A stretch of 64,000 nt of DNA from Burkholderiales bacterium (GCA_017880775.1 JADGRQ010000002.1:62001-126000), one strand, 5' to 3'. Positions 54,549-61,565 are shown, numbered from the stretch's first letter. Program-made: numbers and translations. Notes: a model not told the origin generated them from the letters alone.

Positions 54549-54570
54549 CGTCCCCGCGAAGGCGAGGACG
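54549..54570. repeat. REP-like dispersed repeat
   Basis: CGTCCCCGC-GAAG-GCGAGGACG forms an imperfect stem-loop just after the ACT gene. It matches the widespread proteobacterial 'CCCGCGAAGGCGGG' type of intergenic repeat. It marks the left edge of the accessory region. Confidence 0.4.
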
Positions 54571-54752
54571 AAGACGGCGAGGTGAGGGGAGATACGTCGT
54601 ACGCGCGCTGAATTCAGTGGCTAACTCGGTCTGAATTCTAGGTGCGTATCCTGTTCACCCTGGTTGAGGAAACAAAGCCTTGAGCGTAGCCTGCCCGTGC
54701 TCGGCCCCACTTTTGGTGTCTTACAAGGGCCCATTTAACGGGTCGACTGCTT

Positions 54753-54765
54753 GTTAGAAGCCACA
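54753..54765 (+). repeat. cassette boundary: TTAGAAGC core and complement of attC1 end
   Basis: GTTAGAAGCCACA lies 3 bases before the GNAT start codon. Its reverse complement, TGTGGCTTCTAAC, occurs at the gene's end (55302-55314). Such complementary ends are what an integron gene cassette shows after integration: the first bases of the cassette pair with the beginning of its own attC. Confidence 0.65.
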
Positions 54766-54767
54766 CG

Positions 54768-55313
54768 ATGCAGCCTCTCGTTTCTCACGACCTGTGCATT
54801 CGCCCTTATCAGAAGAGCGACGGCCCGGCATTTGTGGCTGCTGCGCTCGAATCACTGTCGACCGTCGGAATTTGGATGGCTTGGTGTCATGAGCGCTTTG
54901 CGCTCAAGGATGCAGAGGCGTGGTTCGGCGCTTGTGATCGAAACTTGGAATCGGGAAACGGCTACGATTTGGGAACGTTTGCAGTGGACGGGCAGCAGCT
55001 GATGGGTGGAATCGCGATCAATCAACTGAACCGACGTCAAAACCTCGGAAACATTGGGTACTGGGTGCGACAGTCCTGTCAACGCCAAGGGGTTGCAACA
55101 CGCGCGGCTAAGTCGATCGCCGAGTACGGCTTTGGTCAGCTCCAGCTCACGCGCTTGGAGATCGTGGCGCCGGAGCGCAATGCGCCAAGCCGTCGCGTTG
55201 CTGAGAAAGTCGGAGCGGTTTTCGAACGTATTGCACGCAATCGCGTCATGGTTCACGGTAAACCCCAACCCGCTGCAATCTACTCATTGGTGCCTGAGCA
55301 ATGTGGCTTCTAA
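54768..55313 (+). CDS. GNAT acetyltransferase (RimJ/RimL type), cassette-borne
   Basis: A 181-residue acetyltransferase: 'CIRPYQKSDGPAFVAAALES', 'GGIAINQLNRRQNLGNIGYW' and 'RQSCQRQGVATRAAKSIAEY' (the Q/RxxGxG/A acetyl-CoA loop), 'RLEIVAPERNAPSRRVAEKV'. It would acetylate an amine on a protein, peptide or antibiotic. The base composition is visibly less GC-rich than the surrounding core genes. Its stop codon TAA is inside the attC that follows, as in compact integron cassettes. Confidence 0.88.
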   Translation: MQPLVSHDLCIRPYQKSDGPAFVAAALESLSTVGIWMAWCHERFALKDAEAWFGACDRNLESGNGYDLGTFAVDGQQLMGGIAINQLNRRQNLGNIGYWVRQSCQRQGVATRAAKSIAEYGFGQLQLTRLEIVAPERNAPSRRVAEKVGAVFERIARNRVMVHGKPQPAAIYSLVPEQCGF

Positions 55314-55395
55314 CCTCTAGGTGGTGCCGACGGGCCACGAGCGCCACTCGAGTGCGAATATCAGTGCTGGCCCGCGGCACACCAAGACGTTGAGG
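55306..55395 (+). other. attC recombination site (cassette 1)
   Basis: GCTTCTAAC (55306-55314) and GTTGAGGC (55389-55396) are the outer core boxes. Inside, GGTGGTGCCGACGGGCC (55320-55336) pairs with GGCCCGCGGCACACC (55369-55383), leaving two unpaired bases (one G, one A) on the left strand. Those extrahelical bases, the unpaired spacers CTCTA/AAGA next to the cores, and a variable terminal loop are the structural hallmarks of integron attC sites. The last base of the right core departs from GTTRRRY. Confidence 0.7.
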
Positions 55396-55830
55396 CTGTA
55401 TGAAAAGTCCCAAAGTTGCAGATTTGCGGAACACCGACGAAATGCGACCTCTCAGAATGCGCTGTATTCGACGCAATGCCGATGGGGAGGGGTCGAGGGA
55501 CCCCGAAAAATCGTCGCCGTGACCGGTAGCGACCTTTTCATACAGCCATCGCAATAACGCACGGTTGCAGCGTGGTGAGCAGTTCCAGCAGACGGTCACG
55601 ACGCACCGTGCGCTCCAGCGCCACTTTGCCGTTTGCGTCGATACCGTGCACAGAGAAAACGTTCTTGGCAAGATCGATACCTATGGTGATAATCGTCATG
55701 GATTTCCCCTTTCGAGACAGTTGATGTTTGCGCGAACAACCATCATGGCAGACCCGCGCCACGCGGCTTCACCGCCACTTCATCGGGACGGGGAAGTCCC
55801 TTTCATTCGTTAGGCCGCAGGAGACACACC
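55314..55830. other. gene-poor stretch with attC1, IS110 fragment and second cassette core
   Basis: No intact gene is visible over 517 bases. The stretch contains the rest of attC1, the IS110 fragment and a GTTAGGCCGC core (55809-55818) that starts the DUF2971 cassette. The sequence just before that core has no convincing attC stem, suggesting that the right end of cassette 2 was lost. Confidence 0.5.
55538..55699 (-). pseudogene. IS110-family transposase, N-terminal fragment
   Basis: From ATG 55699 the frame encodes 53 residues beginning 'MTIITIGIDLAKNVFSVHGI', the DEDD-type N-terminus of IS110/IS1111 transposases (D of 'GIDLAKN'), followed by 'GKVALERTVRRDRLLELL'. The frame then stops at 'CVIAMAV', where a full protein would continue with an EACSGAHHW-type segment. 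More than 80 percent of the gene is missing. It lies between the two cassettes and probably inserted into, or replaced, a second cassette. Confidence 0.8.
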
Positions 55831-56580
55831 TTGCCCATGAATCACGCGTTCAGAACAAAATGGGCCGAGGCTGGCTATCGGTCTACATGTGGAAGCGCCG
55901 CAGTCGTTTTGCCACCGCCCAAGAAATTTCTTCGGGTTTATCACTTAACGACCACAGACCACGCAATCAGTAACATCGGCCTCAGTCGCATCAAGCTCGC
56001 GCGATTTTCGGATTTAAACGATCCTTTTGAACTTCTTGCCGTTAATTTCCGGGAACGGGAGGTACGAACGGTCGTTCGCGATTTCAAGAGCACGTACGAC
56101 AGCCACACAGGTCTACTTTGCTTTAGTGCAGACTGGACCAATCCAGTTCTATGGAGCCACTATGGCCAAAAACATAGAGGAATATGCCTTGGCTTCGATA
56201 TCGAGAGATCTCTTGCTGAAAAAGTCCGGTACGAGGACGAGCGATTGCTCGCCGAGCTTAGTGACAACGAGCAGCCGCATGAAATCGACAAGAAGCTGCA
56301 AAAGTTACTCCTCTGTACAAAATATCGGCACTGGCATTACGAGGAAGAGCGGCGGGTGTTCGTAAAATTGAAAGAAGCTAAAAGGGAGGGCAGCCTTTAC
56401 TTCTACCCCATCGACGAGCAGCTCAGGCTGGCGGAGGTAATTCTGGGACCACAATGTGACCTTCCAATTGACGAGGTACGAGACCTCGCGAAGGCCAGAC
56501 ACCCGAATGCAATAACTTTCAAATCGCGGCTTGCCTTCAAGTTCTTTAGCGTAGTACCTATGGAAAGTACTGTGCCATGA
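55831..56580 (+). CDS. DUF2971-family protein, cassette-borne
   Basis: A 249-residue protein (247 if ATG 55837 is used) with the DUF2971 pattern: 'RVYHLTTTDHAISNIGLSRI', 'RFSDLNDPFELLA', 'CFSADWTNPVLWSHYGQKHR', 'GICLGFDIE', 'HYEEERRVFVKLKEA' and 'VILGPQCDLP'. The function of the family is unknown. AGGAG (55819-55823) precedes TTG 55831 by 7 bases. The gene is AT-richer than the core genome and is flanked by complementary cassette ends GTTAGGCCGC and GCGGCCTAAC. Confidence 0.85.
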   Translation: MPMNHAFRTKWAEAGYRSTCGSAAVVLPPPKKFLRVYHLTTTDHAISNIGLSRIKLARFSDLNDPFELLAVNFREREVRTVVRDFKSTYDSHTGLLCFSADWTNPVLWSHYGQKHRGICLGFDIERSLAEKVRYEDERLLAELSDNEQPHEIDKKLQKLLLCTKYRHWHYEEERRVFVKLKEAKREGSLYFYPIDEQLRLAEVILGPQCDLPIDEVRDLAKARHPNAITFKSRLAFKFFSVVPMESTVP

Positions 56581-56590
56581 ATAGGAGCAT

Positions 56591-56701
56591 GCGGCCTAAC
56601 AAGCCATTTGAGCTGACGCCTATGCCCCATCGCACGTCCCGCGATGGCCCGACAGGGGAACTCGGAATCGTGACGACGCAGGCAAATGGCTATCATTGAA
56701 T
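56591..56701 (+). other. attC-like site (DUF2971 cassette)
   Basis: GCGGCCTAAC (56591-56600) is complementary to the cassette's first bases at 55809-55818. AGCCATTTG (56602-56610) pairs perfectly with CAAATGGCT (56683-56691), and an inner stem CCATCGC/GCGATGG closes the loop. The right core, ATTGAAT (56695-56701), differs from GTTRRRY in its first base, so the site may no longer recombine. Confidence 0.55.
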
Positions 56702-56726
56702 CCAAGTCCCAATCCGAGTCAGAGCA

Positions 56727-56981
56727 ATGACTACCCTGGAAATCAGCTTGCCCGACAGCCTCGCCAAGGAAGCCAGAGCGGCCGGCTTGCTGGCGCCCGA
56801 AGCAATCGAACGGATGGTGCGCGAGGCCGTTCGCCAGCGCGCGCTGGGGGAACTGAAGCAGGCAATGGACCGAATGGCCGCGGTCGCAGGTCCGGTGATG
56901 ACACCGCAAGAAATCCAGGAGGAGATCAGGGCCGCGCGCGTGGAACGGCGCGCCCGAGAAGCGCGTGCGGCTGGTGCTTGA
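56727..56981 (+). CDS. antitoxin-like protein (VapB/ribbon-helix type)
   Basis: An 84-residue protein: 'MTTLEISLPDSLAKEARAAG' followed by a long helical, Arg/Glu-rich C-terminus ('QEIQEEIRAARVERRAREA'). The pattern resembles small antitoxins encoded just before PIN-domain toxins: an N-terminal beta strand and helices, a C-terminal toxin-binding helix. It overlaps by 17 bases the start of a PIN toxin fragment. It is the only intact member of the pair. Confidence 0.7.
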   Translation: MTTLEISLPDSLAKEARAAGLLAPEAIERMVREAVRQRALGELKQAMDRMAAVAGPVMTPQEIQEEIRAARVERRAREARAAGA

Positions 56982-57018
56982 CACCAATACCGTCGTCTCC
57001 GGACTGCTGTGGGACTAG
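56965..57018 (+). pseudogene. PIN-domain toxin, truncated after 17 codons
   Basis: GTG 56965 starts 'MRLVLDTNTVVSGLLWD' and then TAG. This is the N-terminus of PIN-family toxins (first catalytic Asp in LDTN, followed by the VVSGLLW helix). The rest of the roughly 130-residue toxin is absent. The start overlaps the antitoxin gene as in active pairs. Confidence 0.75.
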
Positions 57019-57055
57019 ACTCTCCGTCTGACCCAAGCACCCGAGGAAAACGCAA

Positions 57056-57217
57056 ATGACCCTATGCCCCGTAGCAATCGCGATCACCTGCAGGAAATGC
57101 CCCGTCGTCAGCTTCTGCCCCGCGAAAGAGATCATCGGCGATTACAAGCCGGACGAACCGGATCAGGCTGCCGGAAGCAACAGCCCGGCGGCCGGAAAAC
57201 CCGACGACACAAAATAA
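57056..57217 (+). CDS. small cysteine-rich protein
   Basis: A 53-residue protein too short for many gene callers, with GAGG before its ATG. The N-terminal half 'MTLCPVAIAITCRKCPVVSF' plus 'CPAKEIIGDYKP' carries four cysteines with the spacing C-x8-C-x2-C-x6-C, suitable for a metal site or a small cluster; the second half is disordered. I recall similar short proteins in proteobacteria, but no function. Its stop is immediately followed by the end of xseA on the other strand. Confidence 0.6.
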   Translation: MTLCPVAIAITCRKCPVVSFCPAKEIIGDYKPDEPDQAAGSNSPAAGKPDDTK

Positions 57218-58558
57218 CTAGCCGCGCTTCCTGACCTCGCTTTCGATTGTTCCCCTGGCAAGGGTGGTGGTGATGCTTTCTCCCACCGCCACCTTTGTTG
57301 CATCGCGCAATACCACCCCATCCGCAGCACGCGTGATGCTGTAGCCGCGCCCGAGCACCGCGGTCGGGTCGAGGTTGCCGAGGCTCGCGGCGAGGCGCGC
57401 CACCCGTTCCTGCGCGCGCTCCATGCGCCGCTCTGCGGCGTAGCCCATCGAGCGCAGCAACTCGGCGAGGCGCCAGCGCGCCGATTCGATCACCCGCCCC
57501 GAAGCAGCCGCCAAGCGCGCTTCGAGCTGAACCAGCACGCGCGCATGCGCAGCCAGCCGCTCGCGCGGATGCACCAGACGCCGCGCGAGAGAATCGACGC
57601 GTTGCGTGCGGTCATCGAGCAAACGCCGCGTCGCGCGCTGTACGCGCAGCGCAAGCTGGGCCACGCCGGCCGCGAGCGCGCGGCGCTCGGGGCTGACGCT
57701 TTCCGCCGCGGCGGTCGGCGTGGGCGCGCGCAGGTCTGCGGCAAAATCGGCGATGGTGAAATCGGTCTCGTGACCGACGCCGGTGACCACGGGAATCGGG
57801 CAGGCGCGGATGGCGCGCGCGACGACTTCCTCGTTGAACGCCCACAGGTCCTCGATCGAACCGCCGCCGCGCGCGAGAACCAGCACGTCGCACTCGTTGC
57901 GTTCGCCCGCGCGCGCAAGCATCGCGGCGATTTTCGTACCTGCGCCTTCGCCCTGCACCGGCACCGGGTAGACGATCACGCCGATCGCGGGGTTTCGTCG
58001 CTTGAGCGTAGTCAGGACGTCGCGCAGCGCCGCTGCCGCGAGTGAAGTGACCACGCCCACCGTGCGCGGGTATTGCGGAAGCGAGCGCTTCGCCGCCGGG
58101 TCGAACACGCCCTCCCGCTCGAGCTTTTCCTTCAGGCGCAGGAATTTCTCGTACAACGGACCGAGGCCCGCGCGGCGCACGGTCTCGACGTTCAACTGGA
58201 ACTCGCCGCGCGCCTCGTACATCGTCACCAGTGCGCGCACTTCGACTTTGGCGCCGTTCTCGGGTTGCCATTCAAGCAGTTGCGCGCGGTTGCGGAACAG
58301 CACGCAGCGCACCTGCGCCTGCGCGTCCTTCAACGTGAAATAGCAGTGGCCGGAGGCCGCGCGCGTGAAGTTCGAGATTTCGCCGCTCACCCACATCAGC
58401 GGAAAACGGTGTTCCAGCGCGTCGCGCACGCTGCGCATCAACTCGGTGACGCCGATCACCGGGGCGCCTGACCCGGCATCGCGAAGGGCTGGGTTGTCGA
58501 TTCCGAAGGGCATTTTCCCGGGGCTTTGCTGGGCACTCGCCCGGGGCGCAGAGAGCAC
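57218..58558 (-). CDS. xseA: exodeoxyribonuclease VII large subunit
   Basis: XseA with XseB degrades single-stranded DNA. The 446-residue protein has the N-terminal OB domain ('FPLMWVSGEISNFTRAASGH'), the catalytic core ('GVVTSLAAAALRDVLTTLKR', 'LVLARGGGSIEDLWAFNEE', 'PVVTGVGHETDFTIADFAAD') and a long coiled-coil C-terminus. GTG 58558 gives an N-terminal extension; ATG 58513 is an alternative. In betaproteobacteria xseA commonly faces exbB; here a transposon separates them. Confidence 0.95.
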   Translation of the reverse strand: MLSAPRASAQQSPGKMPFGIDNPALRDAGSGAPVIGVTELMRSVRDALEHRFPLMWVSGEISNFTRAASGHCYFTLKDAQAQVRCVLFRNRAQLLEWQPENGAKVEVRALVTMYEARGEFQLNVETVRRAGLGPLYEKFLRLKEKLEREGVFDPAAKRSLPQYPRTVGVVTSLAAAALRDVLTTLKRRNPAIGVIVYPVPVQGEGAGTKIAAMLARAGERNECDVLVLARGGGSIEDLWAFNEEVVARAIRACPIPVVTGVGHETDFTIADFAADLRAPTPTAAAESVSPERRALAAGVAQLALRVQRATRRLLDDRTQRVDSLARRLVHPRERLAAHARVLVQLEARLAAASGRVIESARWRLAELLRSMGYAAERRMERAQERVARLAASLGNLDPTAVLGRGYSITRAADGVVLRDATKVAVGESITTTLARGTIESEVRKRG

Positions 58559-58580
58559 CCGCGCAGGCGCGGCGAGTCTA

Positions 58581-58593
58581 CACTAATCCGCAT
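58581..58593 (+). repeat. direct repeat flanking the transposon, left copy
   Basis: CACTAATCCGCAT here recurs as CACTAATCCACAT at 62243-62255, 12 of 13 bases identical and in the same orientation. The left copy ends 3 bases before the left terminal repeat and the right copy begins 8 bases after the right one. Confidence 0.5.
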
Positions 58594-58596
58594 CTA

Positions 58597-58612
58597 TCCC
58601 TTGACAGCAAGT
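58597..58612 (+). repeat. left terminal inverted repeat
   Basis: TCCCTTGACAGCAAGT, 38 bases before the transposase start. Confidence 0.65.
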
Positions 58613-58649
58613 AAATAATCAGGCAGAGTAGAGGCCATAGGAGATTCAC

Positions 58650-59552
58650 ATGGCCGACAAATACACCCGCAAGCAGTTCCAAGCCCAATACCCGGACGAC
58701 GCTGCCTGTCTGCTCGCCATCCTCGAAAGGCGCTATGGCAACGCTGAGGCCTGCCCGAAATGTGGCATTGTCGGCAAGCTAACCCGCATCGAGGGCCGTC
58801 GCGCATTTGCCTGCAAAGAGGGCTGCCATATCTACCCGTGCGCCGGGACGATCTTCGACCATTCTCCTACGCCGCTTACCGACTGGTTCTATGCGATGTA
58901 CCTCATGACCGCTACGCGCAACGGCGTATCGGCCAAAGAGCTACAGCGCCAGCTTGGCGTCACCTACAAGTGCGCGTGGCGCATCGGGCATCAACTGCGC
59001 ATCCTCATGAACGCGAGGGCCAAGGCGCAGCAGGACGGCCCGCTGTCCGGTCACGTAGAAGTAGACGAAACCTTTATCGGTGGTCGCAAGTCACGTACCC
59101 AAATCCGTCGCCACGGCGACAAGCACAGCAAGGCGATTGTTCTCGGCATGGTAGAGCGTTGCGGCAATTTCGTCGGCAAGGTAGTCAAGTCCACTGGCAA
59201 GATGAGGTTGATCCCGGAAGTCATGGAGAATGTCGCCATCGGATCGCGGATCAGCAGCGATGAGTGGAACGTCTACAAACGTTTCCTGCCTAGCCTTGGC
59301 TACAAGCACTCCTACGTGACGCACAGCGCGGGTGAGTACGTGCGTGGCGACGTTCACACAAACACGCTGGAGGGCTTCTGGTCGCATCTGAAGCGCGGGA
59401 TCCGCTCGACGCACGTTTCCGTGTCGAAGCAGCACCTTCAGAAGTACGTGGATGAGTTCGCTTTCCGGTTCAATAACCGGGATCAGCCTGCCGATATGTT
59501 TCGTAGGCTGTTGGCCCAAGTCTCAAAGGTGCCTCATGTTGCGGCAGAATAG
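58650..59552 (+). CDS. IS1595-family transposase
   Basis: A 300-residue transposase. The N-terminal zinc ribbon has 'CPKCGIVGKLTRI' and 'CKEGCHIYP'. 'GTIFDHSPTPLTDWFYAMYL' is the DUF/ISXO2 signature, and the DDE-type catalytic residues appear in 'VEVDETFIGGRKSRTQIRRH', 'SSDEWNVYKRFLPSLGY' and 'HTNTLEGFWSHLKRGIRSTH' (N in the third position, typical of IS1595). Full length and uninterrupted, so possibly active. It reads inwards from the left terminal repeat. Confidence 0.93.
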   Translation: MADKYTRKQFQAQYPDDAACLLAILERRYGNAEACPKCGIVGKLTRIEGRRAFACKEGCHIYPCAGTIFDHSPTPLTDWFYAMYLMTATRNGVSAKELQRQLGVTYKCAWRIGHQLRILMNARAKAQQDGPLSGHVEVDETFIGGRKSRTQIRRHGDKHSKAIVLGMVERCGNFVGKVVKSTGKMRLIPEVMENVAIGSRISSDEWNVYKRFLPSLGYKHSYVTHSAGEYVRGDVHTNTLEGFWSHLKRGIRSTHVSVSKQHLQKYVDEFAFRFNNRDQPADMFRRLLAQVSKVPHVAAE

Positions 59553-59587
59553 ATAATCAAGGCATTAAATTCCATTATATCAATGCG

Positions 59588-59614
59588 TTGCATCATCTCT
59601 ATTCGCGCTATACT
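59588..59614 (+). promoter_or_regulatory. possible promoter TTGCAT-15-TATACT
   Basis: TTGCAT (59588-59593) and TATACT (59609-59614), spaced by 15 bases, lie 12 bases before the first passenger gene, in an AT-rich 73-base gap after the transposase. Confidence 0.4.
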
Positions 59615-59625
59615 TACCGCTGACC

Positions 59626-59817
59626 ATGACTGAAGCCGTTAAAGCATTTCTCTACGGAGTGTTGCGAGGCGTCGAATCGCCCGCAGATACCTTCGTCGTG
59701 AACACTTATAGTTATCCTCATCAGTCTGAGCAAGAGGCGATGCGGAAAGATTGGTATCGCGTCGGAAATCAATTGCGCGAAGCAATGAAAAAAACGGATG
59801 TCAAAGCTGCCGCATAG
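59626..59817 (+). CDS. passenger gene 1, 63-aa hypothetical protein
   Basis: A 63-residue protein, 'MTEAVKAFLYGVLRGVESPA' followed by a hydrophilic helix rich in Glu, Arg and Lys. No known motif. It overlaps the DUF2335 gene by 20 bases, so the two appear to be coexpressed. It lies directly downstream of a possible promoter, in a region with lower GC than the core genome. Confidence 0.55.
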   Translation: MTEAVKAFLYGVLRGVESPADTFVVNTYSYPHQSEQEAMRKDWYRVGNQLREAMKKTDVKAAA

Positions 59818-60202
59818 TCAACGCGGTAAATCTCCGCAAGTTCAGCAAGCTCCCCAGCAACAGATAACGCAGCAAGTTCAGCAATGGTCTGGACCTCTGC
59901 CGCCACCGGCCGCCCTTGAGAAATTCAATCAGATTATTCCGAATGGCGCCGATCGCATTTTAAAAATGGCGGAAGTGGAACAGGTACATCGCCATGAATA
60001 TGAAAAATTAGGTTTGCAGGCAACCGCAAAAGAGGCGGGTAAAGGCCAATACCTGGGGGCCATAGTTTCATGTGCGGCGATTGGAGCAGCCGCTGCAACA
60101 GCCCTTTATGGCGCTCATTGGTCCGTGTCAGTCTCTCTTGTCGGAGTCCCTGTATTGGGATTAGTACGCGCTATTGTCAGGCCTCGCGCTCCCAAACAGT
60201 AG
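59798..60202 (+). CDS. passenger gene 2, DUF2335-family membrane protein
   Basis: A 134-residue protein. The first 35 residues are Gln/Pro-rich. 'GPLPPPAALEKFNQIIPNGA' and 'DRILKMAEVEQVHRHEYEKL' match DUF2335 (predicted membrane proteins often found on phages and islands). Two hydrophobic segments follow (about 83-102 and 106-125), separated by a very short turn, consistent with a hairpin in the membrane. The stop is 5 bases from the end of the convergent 45-aa gene. Confidence 0.7.
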   Translation: MSKLPHSQRGKSPQVQQAPQQQITQQVQQWSGPLPPPAALEKFNQIIPNGADRILKMAEVEQVHRHEYEKLGLQATAKEAGKGQYLGAIVSCAAIGAAAATALYGAHWSVSVSLVGVPVLGLVRAIVRPRAPKQ

Positions 60203-60207
60203 ATGTT

Positions 60208-60345
60208 CTATCTCTTTGCGTAGACCGCGACGATCACCCAGACAGCAGCAGGCACACACACCAATAGCATCAACGCAGCCCAGAAAATCGTCCTATGAAC
60301 TAGCGCGAATTCCTTCAACAGAAATTCCCTATCAGCTTCATTCAC
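60208..60345 (-). CDS. passenger gene 3, 45-aa single-helix membrane protein
   Basis: GTG 60345 overlaps the end of the upstream 52-aa gene by 8 bases. The 45 residues start 'MNEADREFLLKEFALVHR' and end with one hydrophobic helix ('FWAALMLLVCVPAAVWVIVA'). It is the last of three tightly packed minus-strand genes. The overlap and the convergent fit with DUF2335 support it as real, but codon evidence is limited by its size. Confidence 0.5.
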   Translation of the reverse strand: MNEADREFLLKEFALVHRTIFWAALMLLVCVPAAVWVIVAVYAKR

Positions 60346-60496
60346 TGATTTTCCCCTTCTTCTTCACCCCGAAGATCGCGTCGTCTAGTAGTTGATCGAA
60401 ACGGCGCTGATGATCCGCTTCGCGTGGCTGTGGTGTCTTACGCACCGCGCGCTTTATCTTGGCCTTGCCAAGCTTTTTGCGATTGGAGTTTTTCAT
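60338..60496 (-). CDS. passenger gene 4, 52-aa basic protein
   Basis: A 52-residue, strongly basic protein from ATG 60496: 'MKNSNRKKLGKAKIKRAVRK' then 'READHQRRFDQLLDDAIFGV' and a Lys-rich end. It may bind nucleic acid; no known family recognised. It begins 10 bases after the 62-aa gene and overlaps the 45-aa gene. Confidence 0.5.
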   Translation of the reverse strand: MKNSNRKKLGKAKIKRAVRKTPQPREADHQRRFDQLLDDAIFGVKKKGKISE

Positions 60497-60506
60497 CCAG
60501 AGCAGT

Positions 60507-60695
60507 CTACTCAGGCTCAGGTATTTTTGCGAAGCGCTCTAGCTCTTCCTGAAATTTCTCTTTAGCCGCAGCCTTCGTATCCGCTGTCACGCCAATTCCA
60601 AGGGGCCATCCTCTGGGCGTGACAGCAAGCCAACCGCCGCAGCGGCGCTCCATCAATACCGGCCCAATCTGGAAAAGCGCTTGGTTTGCGTTCAT
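60507..60695 (-). CDS. passenger gene 5, 62-aa hypothetical protein
   Basis: A 62-residue protein from ATG 60695, with GGAGAG 7 bases upstream. 'ALFQIGPVLMERRCGGWLAV' and 'GIGVTADTKAAAKEKFQEEL' suggest a small beta-strand domain and a C-terminal amphipathic helix. First gene of the three-gene minus-strand operon. Family unknown. Confidence 0.6.
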   Translation of the reverse strand: MNANQALFQIGPVLMERRCGGWLAVTPRGWPLGIGVTADTKAAAKEKFQEELERFAKIPEPE

Positions 60696-60771
60696 TTATG
60701 CTCTCCGTGTGATTTGTGAACTGGCAGATCATAAATTTATTATCCACATAAAATCAATTAGTTAAATAGTA

Positions 60772-60817
60772 TCTGATACGTCGATCTTGACTAGGATCAA
60801 GATATCAGAGTTATAAT
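60772..60817 (+). promoter_or_regulatory. promoter with nested palindrome before the DUF5343 gene
   Basis: TTGACT (60787-60792) and TATAAT (60812-60817), spacer 19, form a plausible promoter. The inverted repeat ATCTTGA/TCAAGAT (60784-60790, 60797-60803) covers the -35, and an outer repeat TCTGATA/TATCAGA (60772-60778, 60803-60809) surrounds it. The layout suggests a repressor operator. Confidence 0.5.
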
Positions 60818-60849
60818 GGGCCATCTTCAAGTAACAAACGGAGAACCAG

Positions 60850-61551
60850 ATGGCCCTGACTAGCGGTTCAAATGCCCCCTACGCCCCGGCATCGACGGTC
60901 GTAAATCTTCTGAAGCGGTTTCGCGACAAGGGACTTACTGCTCCTGTTACGACGGAGGTTCTGCTTCGCGCCGGGGTTGCCGAGACTCTACTCCAGCGGA
61001 CGCTCAAATCGCTGCAAATGCTGGAACTGATCACGGAGGAGGGTCAGGCCACCGAGGTACTCAAGAAAATCCGAGCGGTTCCGGAAAAGGATTACAAAGC
61101 GACGCTCGCCGCTTGGATTAAACAAGTTTATGCCGAGGTGTTCGCGTTCGCTGATCCTGCGAGCGGTGACGAGCAACATGTGCGCGACGCATTCCGCACG
61201 TTCGTTCCGCACGCTCAGCAAGATCGGATGGTGAAGCTGTTTATGGCGCTGTGCGCAGAGGCGGGCTTAGCACCAGAGAACAAGAAAGCGGAAGCGAAAC
61301 CGCGTGCGCGTTCAGCAGCGCCTTCCACGCCTACGCCCCGCGTAAATGTCCGGAAAAATGCAACCGACCAAACTGAAATGTTGCGGCCCGGTAGTCTGCC
61401 GCCAGAACTCGCTGGATTGATGGCGCGACTTCCGCAAAATGGCTGGACGAAGTCCACGCGCGACAAGTTCCTCAAGACATTCGAGTCGGTCTTGGATTAC
61501 GTCATTCCAATCGTGGCGAAAGAGCAGACCTCAGAGGAGACCGTGTTATGA
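60850..61551 (+). CDS. passenger gene 6, DUF5343-family protein
   Basis: A 233-residue protein. The N-terminus 'MALTSGSNAPYAPASTVVNL' with 'LKRFRDKGLTAPVTTEVLLR' and 'VAETLLQRTLKSLQMLELIT' is the DUF5343 (winged-helix-like) region. A disordered Ala/Pro/Arg-rich linker (about 143-180) leads to a C-terminal helical segment ('GWTKSTRDKFLKTFESVLDY'). DUF5343 proteins are common on mobile DNA but have no established role. GGAG is 5 bases before the ATG. It is expressed from the palindromic promoter. Confidence 0.8.
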   Translation: MALTSGSNAPYAPASTVVNLLKRFRDKGLTAPVTTEVLLRAGVAETLLQRTLKSLQMLELITEEGQATEVLKKIRAVPEKDYKATLAAWIKQVYAEVFAFADPASGDEQHVRDAFRTFVPHAQQDRMVKLFMALCAEAGLAPENKKAEAKPRARSAAPSTPTPRVNVRKNATDQTEMLRPGSLPPELAGLMARLPQNGWTKSTRDKFLKTFESVLDYVIPIVAKEQTSEETVL

Positions 61552-61565
61552 GGAGATGATACTGA

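Noticed and set aside
59553-59625. Right end of a simple IS1595 copy just behind the transposase
   Set aside because: Only a 6-base match (TCAAGG) to the terminal repeat is present there, while a 15/16 match occurs at 62219-62234.
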